Assembly: GCA_016630905.1 (NCBI GenBank)
Contig: WBMQ01000015.1
Location: forward strand, 186,001 to 250,000
Length of the DNA: 64,000 nt
Direction of reading: 5' to 3'
Origin: Capillidium heterosporum
Lineage: Eukaryota; Entomophthoromycota; Entomophthoromycetes; Entomophthorales; Capillidiaceae
This document shows, piece by piece, positions 26,312 to 38,560 of the stretch. Positions within the stretch are counted from its first letter, which is position 1, and each line of letters begins with the position of its first letter. The notes below the pieces were generated by a model, which was not told where the DNA came from, ran no database searches, and saw only the letters and a program-made list of their open reading frames with translations. The position numbers and the translations under genes are program-made.

Positions 26312-26622
26312 CTGTTCCTTCTATATCTTACTTGAATAAACTTTCTTGTAGGGATGTGTTTAGTGTTGGAAATATAATGAGCTCTCTAACTGGGTTGATG
26401 ACTACGATACACTCCTTTCACTTTGAAAATGGCTCTGATTACAATCAACTTTTTGTGTCAATTTATTTCCTTCAAGGCGTAAGCTCATTGACAAAAAGCT
26501 CAGCCAATCACGCTATAGATTTTAAGGCAAATTGACTTTGGAAATTTTTGATAAGTTTGGGCAAGTCAATTTTAAAGTTTGGTTTAGCAAGAGAGATTAG
26601 ATGCACCCATAGACCGAAAAAT

Positions 26623-29137
26623 ATGTTACGATACCCAGCTAGAGCCTTATATATCAATAAATATAGATTTATTCGAAGGTTAACTACAATTCCAATCGTC
26701 CCAAAGTTGCGCCCAGTCGACAATTTAAGTTTAGATGACAGTCAGGAAAACTATAGGGATCCCAAGAAACCTATTCAACATCAGTATGTCCAAGCCAAAC
26801 CAGCAACTCAAAAACCAAGGCAATTGAGAGATAGTGATCTACTAACCGAAAATCTAAGCATACTGAAACGGAATAAACAACTTTACTTAGCCAGTCTACA
26901 GCATCACAGCCTCCGTAAAGTTAAGCATCTACTCGAACTTAAAAGCACCAACCAGGTAGCCGATGAGAAAGAGCTGGAAACCAAACTTAACTTTCGTTTA
27001 CGCAACTTACGTCTCAAGTTGAAATGTAAAGTTGTAGATATAGAGTTGCTGTGGTATCAATTCCAATCAATAGTTCAACTAGGCACTCCTGACATTCTAA
27101 AACAGCAGTTGGAAGTTAAGGACGTAGATAAGATCCTAGAGATATTTTACCTAAGCTTCAAATGCCAGGAATCCAAATCTACGCCTAACAGTCTCAACAA
27201 GGATAGCAAGGTAGAAGAGGAGCCGGATTGGGATCAAACTTTGTTACGACGTATAGCTTCTTTACTTGACTTAAAATTGGACCTCCAGCTCCCTCTAACC
27301 AATTTAGATAGAGTTCACTATCTGAAAGTCCACTTCAAGCTCAGAAACTTTAATCAAGTTCTATCTTTTGTAGACAAATGGATCCCTGCATCGGAGATGG
27401 ACACTTTCGTCATCAACTACCAGCTAGGTTGCTACCTCAACCAGCTGCAACTTTTCAAGTTTGATGCCACCTTCCACCATTATTTTCAAAATTTGAAGCA
27501 CGTTCCCGACCAGTACACGGTAGCTTACCTCATCGACTTCTATTTGACGAGTAATCGTAGGACTCAAGCTTATCGTCTAATAGATACCGACTCCATCCAA
27601 AGCTACAATATTAGGACCGATATCTGGACCTTCAACTTATGGTTCCAACAGCTTGCCAAGCATAAGGACTTCACCGGGATGTCTCAGCTGTTCCTCACCA
27701 TGTCCAACTTTGATCTGAGACCCGACATCAAAACCTTATCTATTTTACTAGCCTCGGCCCTAAAGGTCACTTTTGACACAACTAGAAACTCGGTACCTAA
27801 TTTAGATCTGCCCAGTCTGAACCGAGGTGGTAACAAATTCCAATTGCAAATCAAATTTATTGACGAGTTATTCGTCAGCCTCCATCAGAACCGTATCAAA
27901 TTGGATTCCCAGTTGTATCTAGCCTTCCTCAACTATTTCGTGCGGTTAAGCGATCTAGATAAGGCCAACCGAGTTTTGGACACGATGCAGAAGTACGGTC
28001 TGCAGCCTCAACTCCCCCATCTTACCGTTCTGGTAGTTGCTTCAGCTCGTAAAGGCGATCTACGTAGGGCTGTACACCTGTATACTCACTTGGAGACTTT
28101 AAATCCTGGATTCAACAAGGTAGTCTATGGAGCTATGCTGGAAGTCTACTCCAAGCACTGTTAACTTGGATTTTGACAAAGTCAACCAAATCATGGAAGA
28201 GGATGGATTGGTGCCGGGCTTAGTAGCTTACAACAAGATTCTGTTCTATTTGTTAAAGAATTACAGGTTCGAAGATGCCTTCAAAGTGTTGAGGGATATG
28301 GAGTCGAAGGGGATTGAACCAGATACTTTTACCTTGGTTGCTTTCTTCCGGTTCGCTAACGCTATGATCCGAAGATTGGAAAAAGCTACCAACGGGACCG
28401 ACAACCTCAACAGTTTCAAGCTTGAAGTTCTACCCATATTGGAAGAGGTCTATGGTAGATTTGAAAAACTGAGTTTACCAATGTACCTACCAGTAGTCAA
28501 CGCGATGGTTGATACTTTCGTCAAGTTCAAGAAGTTTGATTTAGCTCTGGAAGTTTACCAGAGACTGGTGGATGGTGGCACAAGCCCTGATGCCAATACT
28601 TTGCGACCATTACTGCGAATCACTACTTCCGATTTGAATTTACATGCGATTTTGGAATCAGCTCAGAGGAAGGATAAAGTAGAAGCAGAGCTGTACCTGA
28701 AGGCAACCTTGCACAAGTTGATAGCTGCCAAACAGCTACGTTTAGTCCGACAACTTTTAGCATCTTTCGATCCTAGTTCGATGGACAGGTACCCTTTCGA
28801 CACTAGCCACTTTGAAAGTTTGTTGTTGGTGTTAGTCCAAAGCTTCCACTACGAGGATATCGTACCTGTGGTTGAGCTAGCATTTGAAAAGGATGTAAAT
28901 ATTGGTTGGAAATGTATCGCCCGCGTACAAAATTTGATGCGAATGGACAAATTTGCTGACAAATCCAGTGCCCATCTTGATATATTAATCAATAGACGTA
29001 GGGGTGAGTTTATCGACAAGGATACTGCGGCTGAGGATGGGGATATAGATAAGAAATTTGAAGAGGCACCTAGTTGGAACTTCGCCTTGGATGTCCAGCC
29101 GGTTATTGAGCAGTGTGTTAACCTTCTATACAGGTGA
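26623..29137 (+). CDS. Mitochondrial pentatricopeptide-repeat protein, one frame break
   Basis: From ATG 26623 the N-terminus (MLRYPARALYINKYRFIRRL) is basic and Ser/Thr-containing, a typical mitochondrial presequence. It is followed by PPR helices, for example DIWTFNLWFQQLAKHKDFTG, YLAFLNYFVRLSDLDKANRV, VAYNKILFYLLKNYRFEDAF and DTFTLVAFFRF. The predicted role is binding a mitochondrial transcript for stability or translation. The 0 frame stops at 28164 (CAC TGT TAA). The PPR pattern resumes in the +1 frame immediately (VNLDFDKVNQIMEEDGLVPG) and continues to TGA 29135-29137. Dropping one base (T at 28159) restores about 837 residues. No GT-AG intron of suitable length can bridge the break. 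An earlier in-frame TTG at 26548 is not needed. Confidence 0.85.
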
Positions 29138-30182
29138 TTTCTTTTTTCCTTTGGAGAGTTTGAAGTTGAAGTTAAAGTTGGAACGGTAAAAAGGTTGCAA
29201 GGTCGGTCTTCTCACATCTTCAAACACAGCTCGCTATGGATTCTTGGAGCTGGATCTATTTGAAATTAGGTTCGATGGAATTTTTCATTTTCCCTGTTAC
29301 TTCTATAATTCTAATGTGAGATTATGCAAACGATTGGTGTCTCTAGATTTTCAAGCTAAGGATTGAGTTTATAGAAGTAGCCTACAATCCAAGGTATAGA
29401 TATAGAGCTATTTATATTTGAACAATAAAGTTAAGCTGTATTTTAAAAGCTTTACATTTATTAGATATATAACTTTCATTTTAGTAGAGTTTGTAGATGT
29501 ATCAAATATATATAAAAGCTAATTAGGATTGTGTATAACTTTATACGTTAAAAGTGCTGCGTCCACATACTCTTTTTGTTTAATTTTGAAGATTACTATC
29601 ATGTACCAACTCTTAGATTTGCAACTCTAAAAAGATGCTGAACATGTTTCTGATGTATCAAGCTCAACCTAACCTACCACCTAGCTAAGATATCTTTAAA
29701 CAAAGATAAAAGGTAGGCAAAGTAACGAATCTTTTAAATAGAGGACAAGAATTAAGTTATACTGAGCATTCGAATATATTATAAATACAAAGAGGTGTAT
29801 ATAAATATTAAAGTAAATGGCATTTAAACACCATAGTTAAACTATTGAAACACTTTGTGCAATATAGACAAGGAAAATTAATCTACAAACCTCAGACATT
29901 GGTGTATTTCTATTCAACTGATTGAAAATTCAAAACCTTAAATGTTACTTCTGTAGTTTCTATATACGAGCCACTATACCCTACAGATACTTTACATTAC
30001 TCCGATTTTCAGTAACATAGAGATTATGACTATAGCTTTCACTAAAATATCCAATATTTAAGAAATTGTATTTACTACCTCAAATTTATTTCCAAATCAA
30101 AGTAAAAATTTTTCAAGAGGTAAGGAAGGTAGGCAGCTTTTAAGAAAAAACCCTACTGCAGCTTCTACATTTCAAAGAAAAG
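29138..30182. other. Convergent intergenic region
   Basis: Between the stops of the PPR and CCDC47 genes. AT-rich with no supported features. Confidence 0.5.
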
Positions 30183-31651
30183 TTACTTGAGACGCTGGGT
30201 CATCTTAGCCATCTGCTTACGTTTTTCCTTTTTAGCCTCTTTTTCTTCTAACTTACGTTGTTGCTGGGGAGACAAGGCAGCTCGTTGTTCCAATTCCAAC
30301 CTCCGTTTCTCCTGTAAGCGTTCCTCTCGTTCTTTAGCTTCCTTTTCCTTATTTTCACGATGCAAATCCTCATAAACCTCATGACGATTGCGGGTAAGTT
30401 TAGTTTTAACTTCGGGACGTAAACTAACGGTAGCGATAGTATCGACGAACATAAGGCTGAGCTGGTGTAAAGCTTCCAATGACTGGGTGGGTGGGAACTT
30501 GTAGGTGAAGATGAGGACTTTATGCTTTTCATTACTTAGTTTTTCGGGTCGGATGTCAGGTTGGTCGGATAAGATTACGGATTCGAAGACAGCGTCAACT
30601 TCTTTGAGCTTGTTGGCGATTGAGGTAGTCAAGATGGATTTGGTCAGATCACTATGCTCGCTGAGTACAACTAGAGATTTAGGGAGTTTCTCGTCGTTGG
30701 TCTGCTTGGTGAAGTTGTTCTAAAGAAAGGTAAGTTTGCTTTCAAATAAATATTTTTACGATATCGAAGCGAGCTCTACGCAAGTTGTTAGCTAAAGAAC
30801 GTTGACAGATGGAGAAGACACCGTCGATGGCGTCGTCGGGAAGTTCGTAGTACATGGTTACGTGATCCCTACGGGGGACGTACAAGCTGTAAAGCATCTT
30901 CAAAACATCATGACGGGGGTACAGCTAAAAACTACATTACTAATTGCAAATTGATAAGAAACCTTACATCCACCTTCCCGTACAGGAACTTACAGTTGAC
31001 CCGGCCAGAGGCGTAGAACAGGAACTCGTTGGGGCAGTTACGCATGAGGAAGTAGCCACGGGTATCCCCAACTAGGGTGAACTGCTCAGTAAATATGTTT
31101 TTAGAGCCTTTGAGCCTAGACATAGAGGGTTAAACTTCAAAAATATTTGAATGGTTACCAAGCCTTGGCCATCTTCGAGTGTTTCTCATTTCCAATTGTG
31201 TAGATGACTATGTAACTTAATACGGCTAGGATAAAGATAATCTCAATGTAGATGTCGTAGGGATTGGTGTTTACTAAATATAAAATATGTTATATAAGGT
31301 TTACTTTCAAAGCTTACATATGACTTTCCAAAGGTGCTTGGCCGAAAAGGTCTTCAGCTTGGGTTTCTCAACTGGTTTACCTTCGACTTTCTGGGGTCTC
31401 TCACTAACCTTCTCATTCTCAACTACTACTTTTTCCTCAGCCTTGGTGTTTACCTTGTTAGGAGGCGACGTTTGGATGTTTAAAACTTCTTCGTCGTCGT
31501 ACTCTTCCTCTTCTAGATACGATAAAAATATAGTTAGTAAAGTAAAGTTCAAAGTAGTACCTATGACTGCGTTGGTACTATCCTTGGTAGCAGTTATACG
31601 ATGCATAACTGCAACTAGGAACAGGAGCAATAAAGCTTTCTTCAGCAACAT
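30183..31651 (-). CDS. CCDC47: CCDC47 homologue (ER multipass translocon / PAT complex)
   Basis: ER membrane protein that, in animals, partners Asterix and the ribosome-Sec61 multipass translocon. Start chosen at 31651: MLLKKALLLLFLVAVMHRITA is a signal peptide (an upstream ATG at 31735 would bury it). Next come a short acidic luminal region (EEEEYDDEE), the single membrane helix YIEIIFILAVLSYIVIYTIG and a basic NEKHSKMAKAW. The DUF1682 core follows (EQFTLVGDTRGYF, FYASGRVNCKFLYGKVD, LPDDAIDGVFSICQRSLANN). The C-terminus is a Lys/Glu/Arg coiled coil ending KKEKRKQMAKMTQRLK, as in the family. Introns of about 40-50 nt splice cleanly, with no frame breaks. Confidence 0.88.
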
Positions 31652-33319
31652 TTTTGTAAACTCAGCAAGACAAGATGTAAAAGTTGGCTTTGGGATTAAA
31701 TGCTGATTTTGACTTTTCTGAAATTCCAATTTCATCTAGTTCAATCACAATTATCCAACTTGTAGCTGGATTTCGGAACTAGAATTTGCATTTATAGCCA
31801 ATAGAAGTTGGATTAGTAGCTCGATACTGAAGCTTAATTTGTAATTTTCAATTTCAAATTACAAACTCGGTCCAATGACCTAGATTTAGATGTAGAAAGA
31901 AGATGATGCTTTAGAAAGTTGATGAATGTAGGGTACTTGTAGGCAACTATCAACACTACAAAAGCTGTTTTACAGCATAGTATACTAGAAATCTGAATAT
32001 CTACTATGTCATGTTTTTATTATTTGATTTAAAGAAATATATGTGGTTTACTCTTTAATAGTATATCACTAGAATTATATTTATTAAATGTCTTTATAGT
32101 GTGTTTTTAAACTTAAACATCTATTTATAGATCATTATGACGATGTTACAAATGTAGAAAAGACATTATTGCTATCAGTTTACTTGAAAATACCAGGCCA
32201 CGATTGTATAATAAGAAGTTGTAGTTTAATGTTAAAAGATTAAACTGGCTACTTTTAACTGATGGATAGCAAGTTGAAGGTATTGGGTATGGTTAAGAGT
32301 GTATTTATTAAAACTATGGCAACTTATCTTATAAATTTTTAAATTGGCTTATATGAATTGAATTGACTCTACATGAAACCAAGAGAATCGAAAATGATAA
32401 TATTAGAAGCTTATCCATCAATAAATATAAGCTGCGTTGAATACATATATTTAGTGACTTAATGCAGTTGTCCGCTTACTATATAAGATTTGTTATGCCT
32501 GTAAAAGTATTAATGTACACTTATTGCTGTCATTTATCAAATTCAAATCAACTACTGTGATCTAAAATGAGCATATATATGAATGATGAAAATCTACTCA
32601 TTACCTTTATAAACTGTACCTTTACAACTTTGAGGTATCATTATAGCTAGTTCTATTTGATAGGCACTACAAATATCTTTTAATGTCGATTTATAAAAAC
32701 ATTCTTTTACGCTATTGAAAGCGAATTCTTTAATGAAACTACCATTAAAACAATATGTAGGTAAAGTTTAATTTAAAAGTACATAGAACTCAATCTGTTT
32801 ATTAAAACTAATGGATATCACCATTTATATCCTTGTGACTTGCTTAGCTTTATCTTCCATTTCTACCTGACTCAATATTCTTTGTGCTGCCGTCCCATCA
32901 ACTCCAAAATTATTCAACTTTTCGAAACTGAGGTTACCATTTAAGGTTAGTACTTTCACCTGCTTATACACCTTCAAGCCCTTATTTTAGACTACTACCC
33001 CGGATACCTAAAAATAACAAAGATGTTGACAGCATTTTTCTGAACTTTGGAAGGCTCGGGGTCCAACATCTCTTGCCTAAATCTCGATAGTTGACAAAGC
33101 ATGACACGAGGTTTTGGGAAATGACGTCACTCCAGTTTTCATTCGACCTAAAGGTTATCCAAGTTGGGAATACTTGGCTTCAAGAACCTAGGTTTTGACA
33201 AGATTGAGTAAAAATAATCAACAAGAAGTAGTTAATGGATAACCAGATGTCAACTGAAAAGATAGGGGAAGGTATGTAAACGATGGGAATTGCTTTTGGA
33301 GTAGACTTTAGTTTACAAG
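31652..33319. other. Divergent intergenic region (1.7 kb)
   Basis: AT-rich on the left. The last about 300 bases are richer in GC and contain a perfect CRE palindrome near the UGT start. No gene is supported. Confidence 0.5.
33122..33129. promoter_or_regulatory. CRE-like palindrome TGACGTCA
   Basis: A perfect 8-bp ATF/CREB (bZIP) site 190 bp upstream of the UDP-glycosyltransferase ATG. Known fungal bZIP factors bind this motif. Occupancy here is inferred from position only. Confidence 0.4.
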
Positions 33320-35005
33320 ATGAAGTTACCAAAGATCCTTTCCGCACTAGTGTTGGCAGCAGCCTACTTCTCAGAATCAACCGTTGATACATCAAAATTA
33401 AAGATTTTAGTACATTCCAACGCCCATAGATCGCACATAAAGCCCTTGTTCGAACTAGGTAAATTACTAATAGCACGTGGGCACGAGATAAAATATGCAG
33501 CAACTGATGAGAACTTGAAGTACGCCCAGGAATTTTCCATGGACTTTACCAGTTTAGGGAATGGTGACAAATTCGAAGCCAAATTTCACAGGCTGCTGGA
33601 GCAGTACTTTAGCAAGAAAGAGAAGGTTGATTACCTACCCGAAGTTGGCAAATTTTTCAACACTATGTTCACTAGGGTTTATGATAAAACTTTCCAACCG
33701 CTGTACGAGGTAATTGAACTCTACAAGCCGGACTTGATTATGTGTGACTTCTTTGCACCAGTGTGTAGGGACGTAGCTGAAAAATTACAAATTCCATTTA
33801 TTATTGGATATCAAACTACCGATGCGTTTGGTATCCTTACCTCATCAACAACTACCGGTTCTATGGAGTACCAACCTATTACGACGGATAAATTAACCTT
33901 TTGGGAGCGCTTTCACGACAAAGTTTACCAACCGTTACGAGCCGGCTATTACTTCTTACCGCTGGTCCGAAATTTGAATGAATTGCGTAAAAAGTATGGT
34001 GTTCCAACTACCTTTATGCCGTTCGGTAGGTTCGACAACGTCTACGGAATTGCCAACACATTCGTTGGGTTTGAACCGGCTAACCCAATCCCACCCAACA
34101 TCAACATGATCGGACCTATTCTGTCGGAAAAATACACCTCCCTTTCCAACGACTTGAAGGAGTTTGTCAATAGTAACAATCGCATTCTCTATATATCTTT
34201 TGGTTCCGTCGTCCCACTTCAAGATTTCAATATAGAGAACCTACTTGATGCGTCAGTACTAGCTTTAGAACGTAAGGTCGTCGATGGTATAGTTTGGGGA
34301 TTAGGCAAGACTTCGATATCCAAATTTCCAAAGTCCATAAGACTCAACAACATGACGGTTGAAGTTTCCGATCTCTTGCAAGGTGAGCACGACAACATTC
34401 GCATTGTCGACTGGGCACCTCAGATGAGTATCCTCACCCACTATAACACCAAGGCATTCATCTCTCATGGTGGTTTGGAATCTACTTTTGAAGCTATAGC
34501 TTCTGGGACTCCAATAGTTGTCATGCCAGTCTTCGCCGACCAGCCTAGGAACGCCAAGAAGATCGAAAACATGGGTGTTGGTAGGTTTATCGATCGTATA
34601 TCAACCAATCCTAGTGAAATTTTTGAAGCCGTCAAGTATATCATTGAAGACCCCGATAACACAATTCGACCTAATGTAGCCAAATTTAAACTGTTGAGCT
34701 TACAAAATTCGAAACGTAAGTATAGGGCGGTTCAGGATATTGAAAATTTGGTAGCACTTTCTAAGCAATGTAGGAAGGTTGAACCTGTGGTCGCTGGTCA
34801 AGTACCCTGTGAAGTTAAGCATCTCATTCCAATTGCAACGGAAATGTCTTTTGTTACTGCCAATAATTTGGATCTGTACCTCTTTGTCTTAAGTGCTTTA
34901 ACTTTGGCTATGTTTGGTTTATGCTACCTTGTATATCGTTTAGTATCGGCTACCTTGAAGTCTTTGTTCGTAGCACCTGAAGACAAAGACAAAAAGGTAC
35001 TCTAG
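33320..35005 (+). CDS. Membrane UDP-glycosyltransferase (GT1, animal UGT type)
   Basis: A single exon of 561 residues. A signal peptide (about 1-22) leads into KLKILVHSNAHRSHIKPLFE, the acceptor-domain start with the conserved His. The sugar-donor signature lies around residues 355-415: WAPQMSILTHYNTKAFISHGG, ESTFEAIASGTPIVVMP, FADQPRNAKK. A C-terminal transmembrane helix (LFVLSALTLAMFGLCYLVYR) and a Lys-rich tail ending KDKKVL imply a type I ER membrane enzyme, like vertebrate UGTs. It transfers a sugar from a UDP-sugar to a small hydrophobic acceptor such as a sterol or xenobiotic; the substrate is not readable. No introns and no frame breaks. Confidence 0.9.
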   Translation: MKLPKILSALVLAAAYFSESTVDTSKLKILVHSNAHRSHIKPLFELGKLLIARGHEIKYAATDENLKYAQEFSMDFTSLGNGDKFEAKFHRLLEQYFSKKEKVDYLPEVGKFFNTMFTRVYDKTFQPLYEVIELYKPDLIMCDFFAPVCRDVAEKLQIPFIIGYQTTDAFGILTSSTTTGSMEYQPITTDKLTFWERFHDKVYQPLRAGYYFLPLVRNLNELRKKYGVPTTFMPFGRFDNVYGIANTFVGFEPANPIPPNINMIGPILSEKYTSLSNDLKEFVNSNNRILYISFGSVVPLQDFNIENLLDASVLALERKVVDGIVWGLGKTSISKFPKSIRLNNMTVEVSDLLQGEHDNIRIVDWAPQMSILTHYNTKAFISHGGLESTFEAIASGTPIVVMPVFADQPRNAKKIENMGVGRFIDRISTNPSEIFEAVKYIIEDPDNTIRPNVAKFKLLSLQNSKRKYRAVQDIENLVALSKQCRKVEPVVAGQVPCEVKHLIPIATEMSFVTANNLDLYLFVLSALTLAMFGLCYLVYRLVSATLKSLFVAPEDKDKKVL

Positions 35006-35576
35006 CCTTATAAAGCCAACCTTTAAACTGTGTTATGTTACTATTAATTTATAAATAACGTTATACAATTCACATGCTTTTCTTTTAATATAATTTATAT
35101 CTACTAAAGCAAACTAAATTTATAAATTTCAAATGGTAGCGAAATTTAGTATAAACTTTACATCATGATATTTGTGCTTGTTTTGAAATTACGATCTTTG
35201 TTCAAATGGCTACTTGAAATACATAGGATTTTGCTAGCCTTACAGCTGTAGATTTCATCGTATATTATTGTGCACCTCTATTCTAATTTGAATAGAAGTT
35301 TTATTGACACAACTTGTCGAAGTGTATTTCAAACAATTTTTTGTATATAGACTATAGCTGGTATAAAGTAGTGGTGGTATATTAAATAGTTTAAAATTAT
35401 TACAAAGATTTATCCTTCAAAAACATCTAGATCAAATGGCATCAAATAGTAGTATACGACTTCCATCAAACTTATATAATTTTAATCAAAGTAAAAGATT
35501 ATACAAGTAGACGAATTTCCATTGGCAATATACTAGGCTAGGGCTTAATGTATATAAATTGATAGCTTTAACAAAG
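35006..35576. other. Intergenic
   Basis: AT-rich 3' region of the UGT. Nothing recognised. Confidence 0.5.
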
Positions 35577-35780
35577 CTACGTTTTGTATAAATGTTGGCT
35601 AACCACTTTGATTTTATCAATACATGCTTGAGAAATAGTATTTAGTAAAGATTGATTGATATGTGAATCACAGCTACTTTCACCAATATAATAAACTTGA
35701 TCTATCAACCCGAATCCCTTGCTACTGATCGTTATCTCACAATGGGTAACAGATCCTGTCAAAAAGACCATCACTATCAT
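35577..35780 (-). CDS. Possible small secreted cysteine-containing protein
   Basis: An ATG at 35778-35780 opens 67 codons: a short hydrophobic start (MIVMVFLTGSVTHC) and then a compact domain-like sequence with three cysteines. A tag acceptor-like site lies just upstream, so a first exon carrying the rest of a signal peptide may exist; MLRKMISVL is visible 30 bases upstream but a stop intervenes. It is head-to-head with the IFRD gene, about 110 bp between starts. No family match. Confidence 0.4.
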   Translation of the reverse strand: MIVMVFLTGSVTHCEITISSKGFGLIDQVYYIGESSCDSHINQSLLNTISQACIDKIKVVSQHLYKT

Positions 35781-35887
35781 TTCCTATTTTGTAAGAACTG
35801 ATATCATCTTTCTAAGCATTCAGCAAGGATCAGCAAAATTCCAGCATAAAAATTCCAAAGCCAATTTTTCAAACTTTGTCACCTTCA

Positions 35888-37316
35888 ATGCCCAAGCGAC
35901 AGGAGAAAAATTTGCTGAAGACCGCTATCCGAACGTCGAGCCGTCGGAACACCCCTATGGGAAGTGCTCAGAACTCTGATGACGAGTACAACGACTACTC
36001 TTCAGTTGGTTCAGAAAACTCCGACGAGACTTACATGGACTTGGACTTTGAAGAGCAAAATTTGGCTGATGACGAGCACAAGACCGACCCCGAAGAAGCT
36101 TTATTAACCGCTATAGATAATTTAACCGACAAACGGACCAAGTAAGTGTTTCTCTTTATAACTTTTGTTGAATATTTTGAAGAACACGTGAAGAAGCGCT
36201 TTCCAAGTTGGTCTTTTTGCTGCGCCATCATTACTTGGTCGATGAGTTGGATGATCAGCAGGAAACCCTTTTCAAAGCATTGCGACGCTGTATGGCTAAA
36301 GGTCAGACAACTAACGAAAAGTGTATGGCTGCTTTAGGTAAATTTTTTAAAATATTTTAAGCTTACATTTTTAGCTATGAGTTTGTTGGTGGTAACTTTA
36401 GATCCAGATGACGATGAGATGTTTGAAGACTTAGAACATGGCATGTTCAAAGTAGCACGTGATTCGGACGACCATTTGGTACAATCTGCTTACCTGCAGT
36501 CGTTATCCTTGATCTGCTTTTTCTCCTCAGTAGACCACCATGGTATCATCTCCCTACTCCATCAGATCCTCGATCTATTTGAAGATGACGAACTGGATGC
36601 TGGTTTCTTAGCGACTGCTTTAAATTCGGTAGGTTTGTTGTGTGCCGCCTTGAAGCTGAAGGGACACTCGGAGCACGTCAAGATGATCTTTTTGAAATCA
36701 GTGGACTACCATGTTGACTTTCCTGGACCATGCCGACACACATGTGCGCATCGCCAGCGGCGAGAACTTGGCTATCTTTTACGAAATCATGCATGCTAAC
36801 TCTACCGAACCTGACTACCGTTACCTTGACGACGTTGTTGCCAAGATGAACCTATTACAGCACGACCACAGACGTTACAAATCCAAGAAGGATCGCCGTC
36901 ACCAGCGGACCGCCTTCCGCGATATTATACCTACCCTCGAATCGGGAGATAAGCCTAATATCCGATTGACATTCCGCAGCCGTAATATCTACATTCGGTC
37001 TTGGTGCCAGGTACGACAGTTGCAGCACTATAGAGCTTTACTGCAAGGTGGCTTCCACATCCATATGGGTCAGAACCCAGCTTTTGAACAAATCACTGAC
37101 CCAGCCCTTTTGGATCTGGATGATGAGAATGAGAGGGTCATTAACTCTGCCAACTCAGCCGTATCCAAATCTCGAGCCCTTGAGAAGTTGGCCATGCGCC
37201 ATAGTCGTAGAGAGTATCTTGAAGGAGAGAGTGACCAGTATGACGAGTGAGTCTCAGCAACTTTGTTCTTTTGCCTTACTACTTATAGTGATGGAAATGT
37301 ATCTAATTTCAACTAG
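35888..37316 (+). CDS. Interferon-related developmental regulator (IFRD) family protein, one frame break
   Basis: HEAT-like helical protein of the IFRD1/IFRD2 family; animal members bind ribosomes or chromatin regulators. The start is MPKRQEKNLLKTAIRTSSRR, then an acidic Ser-rich stretch. The IFRD core follows: REEALSKLVFLLRHHYLVDELDD and KALRRCMAKG, with helices up to HSEHVKMIFLKSVD. Then the frame moves +1 (about 36707, GAC-T-ACC) into MLTFLDHADTHVRIASGENLAIFYE, the best conserved IFRD block. The C-terminal part (NIRLTFRSRNIYIRSWCQVRQLQHYRALL) is the IFRD C-terminal domain. Introns of about 40 nt. The end is either TGA at 37250, or, using the GTGAGT donor there and the tag acceptor at 37288, TAG at 37316; I used the latter. 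Confidence 0.83.
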
Positions 37317-37642
37317 ATACTTTTCGATTTTAAATTTTAGAGTAAAAGCATTATTCTTTTGAGATAATAAATTGATTTAGTATGTTTTGGTTTGATTACA
37401 TTGTATATTAATACTAATACAGATAATGACAGATATAACTTGTAGAATACTTTTTTATTTTCATATATATGTCACTTATTTTTTAATATGCATGTGTAGT
37501 TTATATAAGCTGCCAATTTCTATAAATTCGAAAATATAAAGTATAGTATATTTTAATTTCAATATAAGCAACTAAATACAGCAATCTGTTTATTCAAATA
37601 TCCAAAGCCCAGTTACTAGCCTCAATTAAGAGTAAATATTTA
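37317..37642. other. Convergent intergenic spacer
   Basis: AT-rich, about 330 bp between IFRD and GPCR stops. Nothing recognised. Confidence 0.5.
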
Positions 37643-38560
37643 TCATTTCCGAGAAAACAAGGTGATCATCGCTCTGAAAATATCGGAATGGATGAAGAGA
37701 ACCAAGGCCGAATTGACGATGGATCCCGAAGCTAAAAAACCTACTACCAGATGGGTAACCCAGCCCTTCACCGCTACATCTACATCTTCAAAGTACAGCA
37801 CACCTTCAAGTACATAGAGTATACAAGCAGGAATCATAAAGGCGGCGTAGACCATTAGTACTATCATCAGCTTCAAACTGACTTGAGGTGGTATCAATTT
37901 GGTATGTACTGGTTTCAAAGCGGCGTAGGGGCTATTTGTTTCTATGTTGAAGCTATGCAGGCTTTTGGGGTAATGATTGTTGGTATTGGCTTGGACAGTA
38001 CGTGTGAAGTTTAAGGCTTTGAAGTAGAAATACACTAGTGTCAAGGTGGCTGTTATGATAGTGATATTAGCAAAGTAGAAAGTCCCAGCTGCCAAGCTAC
38101 TTGAACCGGGTGCCAGATGGCAGTGAATCATATTTACAGCTGGTAGGAACTGGAGTTGGTAACCAGATGTTACGATAAGGATTAGGAAAATAATGTGCAG
38201 CATGACGGGTACTAATAACAGTAGCTTGGGCAACTTTTTATCGGTTATCATGCTAAACCGTAAGACAGCTAGAGAGCAAGCTAAGACGCTGGAAGAAAAA
38301 GGGTAACCTAAGTTAAGAGCACCAAACACTTGACAAGCTACAACGTCACTGGTCTCCACCTTCCCGGTCATCAAAAGGAAGATAAAATCGGCAATTATAG
38401 TGGATGGGGCGATGAGATCTAAGATGGCTATGTTGAAGACGATGTAGATGTCAAGGCCGCGTCTTGGCAGCTTGATGGCCAAGTACACCAAAAAGATGTT
38501 GGCGACCATTGATACTATCGAGGATATCATTACGAAATACGAGATCGGTTGCAACTCCAT
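37643..38560 (-). CDS. Seven-transmembrane receptor, rhodopsin-like GPCR fold
   Basis: A single exon of 305 residues with seven hydrophobic segments at about 8-28, 38-63, 82-102, 112-133, 150-175, 228-252 and 262-285. The N-terminus is short. A cysteine at the top of helix 3 (ACQVFGALNL) and another in the second loop (IHCHLAP) could form the typical disulfide. Helix 3 ends LAVLRFSMITDKK in place of a DRY motif. Helix 7 has an Asn (SIVNSALVLFIHSDIFRAMI) where NPxxY would be, followed by an amphipathic helix 8. Class-A-like receptors of this kind are seen in some early-diverging fungi. The ligand is unknown. Confidence 0.75.
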   Translation of the reverse strand: MELQPISYFVMISSIVSMVANIFLVYLAIKLPRRGLDIYIVFNIAILDLIAPSTIIADFIFLLMTGKVETSDVVACQVFGALNLGYPFSSSVLACSLAVLRFSMITDKKLPKLLLLVPVMLHIIFLILIVTSGYQLQFLPAVNMIHCHLAPGSSSLAAGTFYFANITIITATLTLVYFYFKALNFTRTVQANTNNHYPKSLHSFNIETNSPYAALKPVHTKLIPPQVSLKLMIVLMVYAAFMIPACILYVLEGVLYFEDVDVAVKGWVTHLVVGFLASGSIVNSALVLFIHSDIFRAMITLFSRK

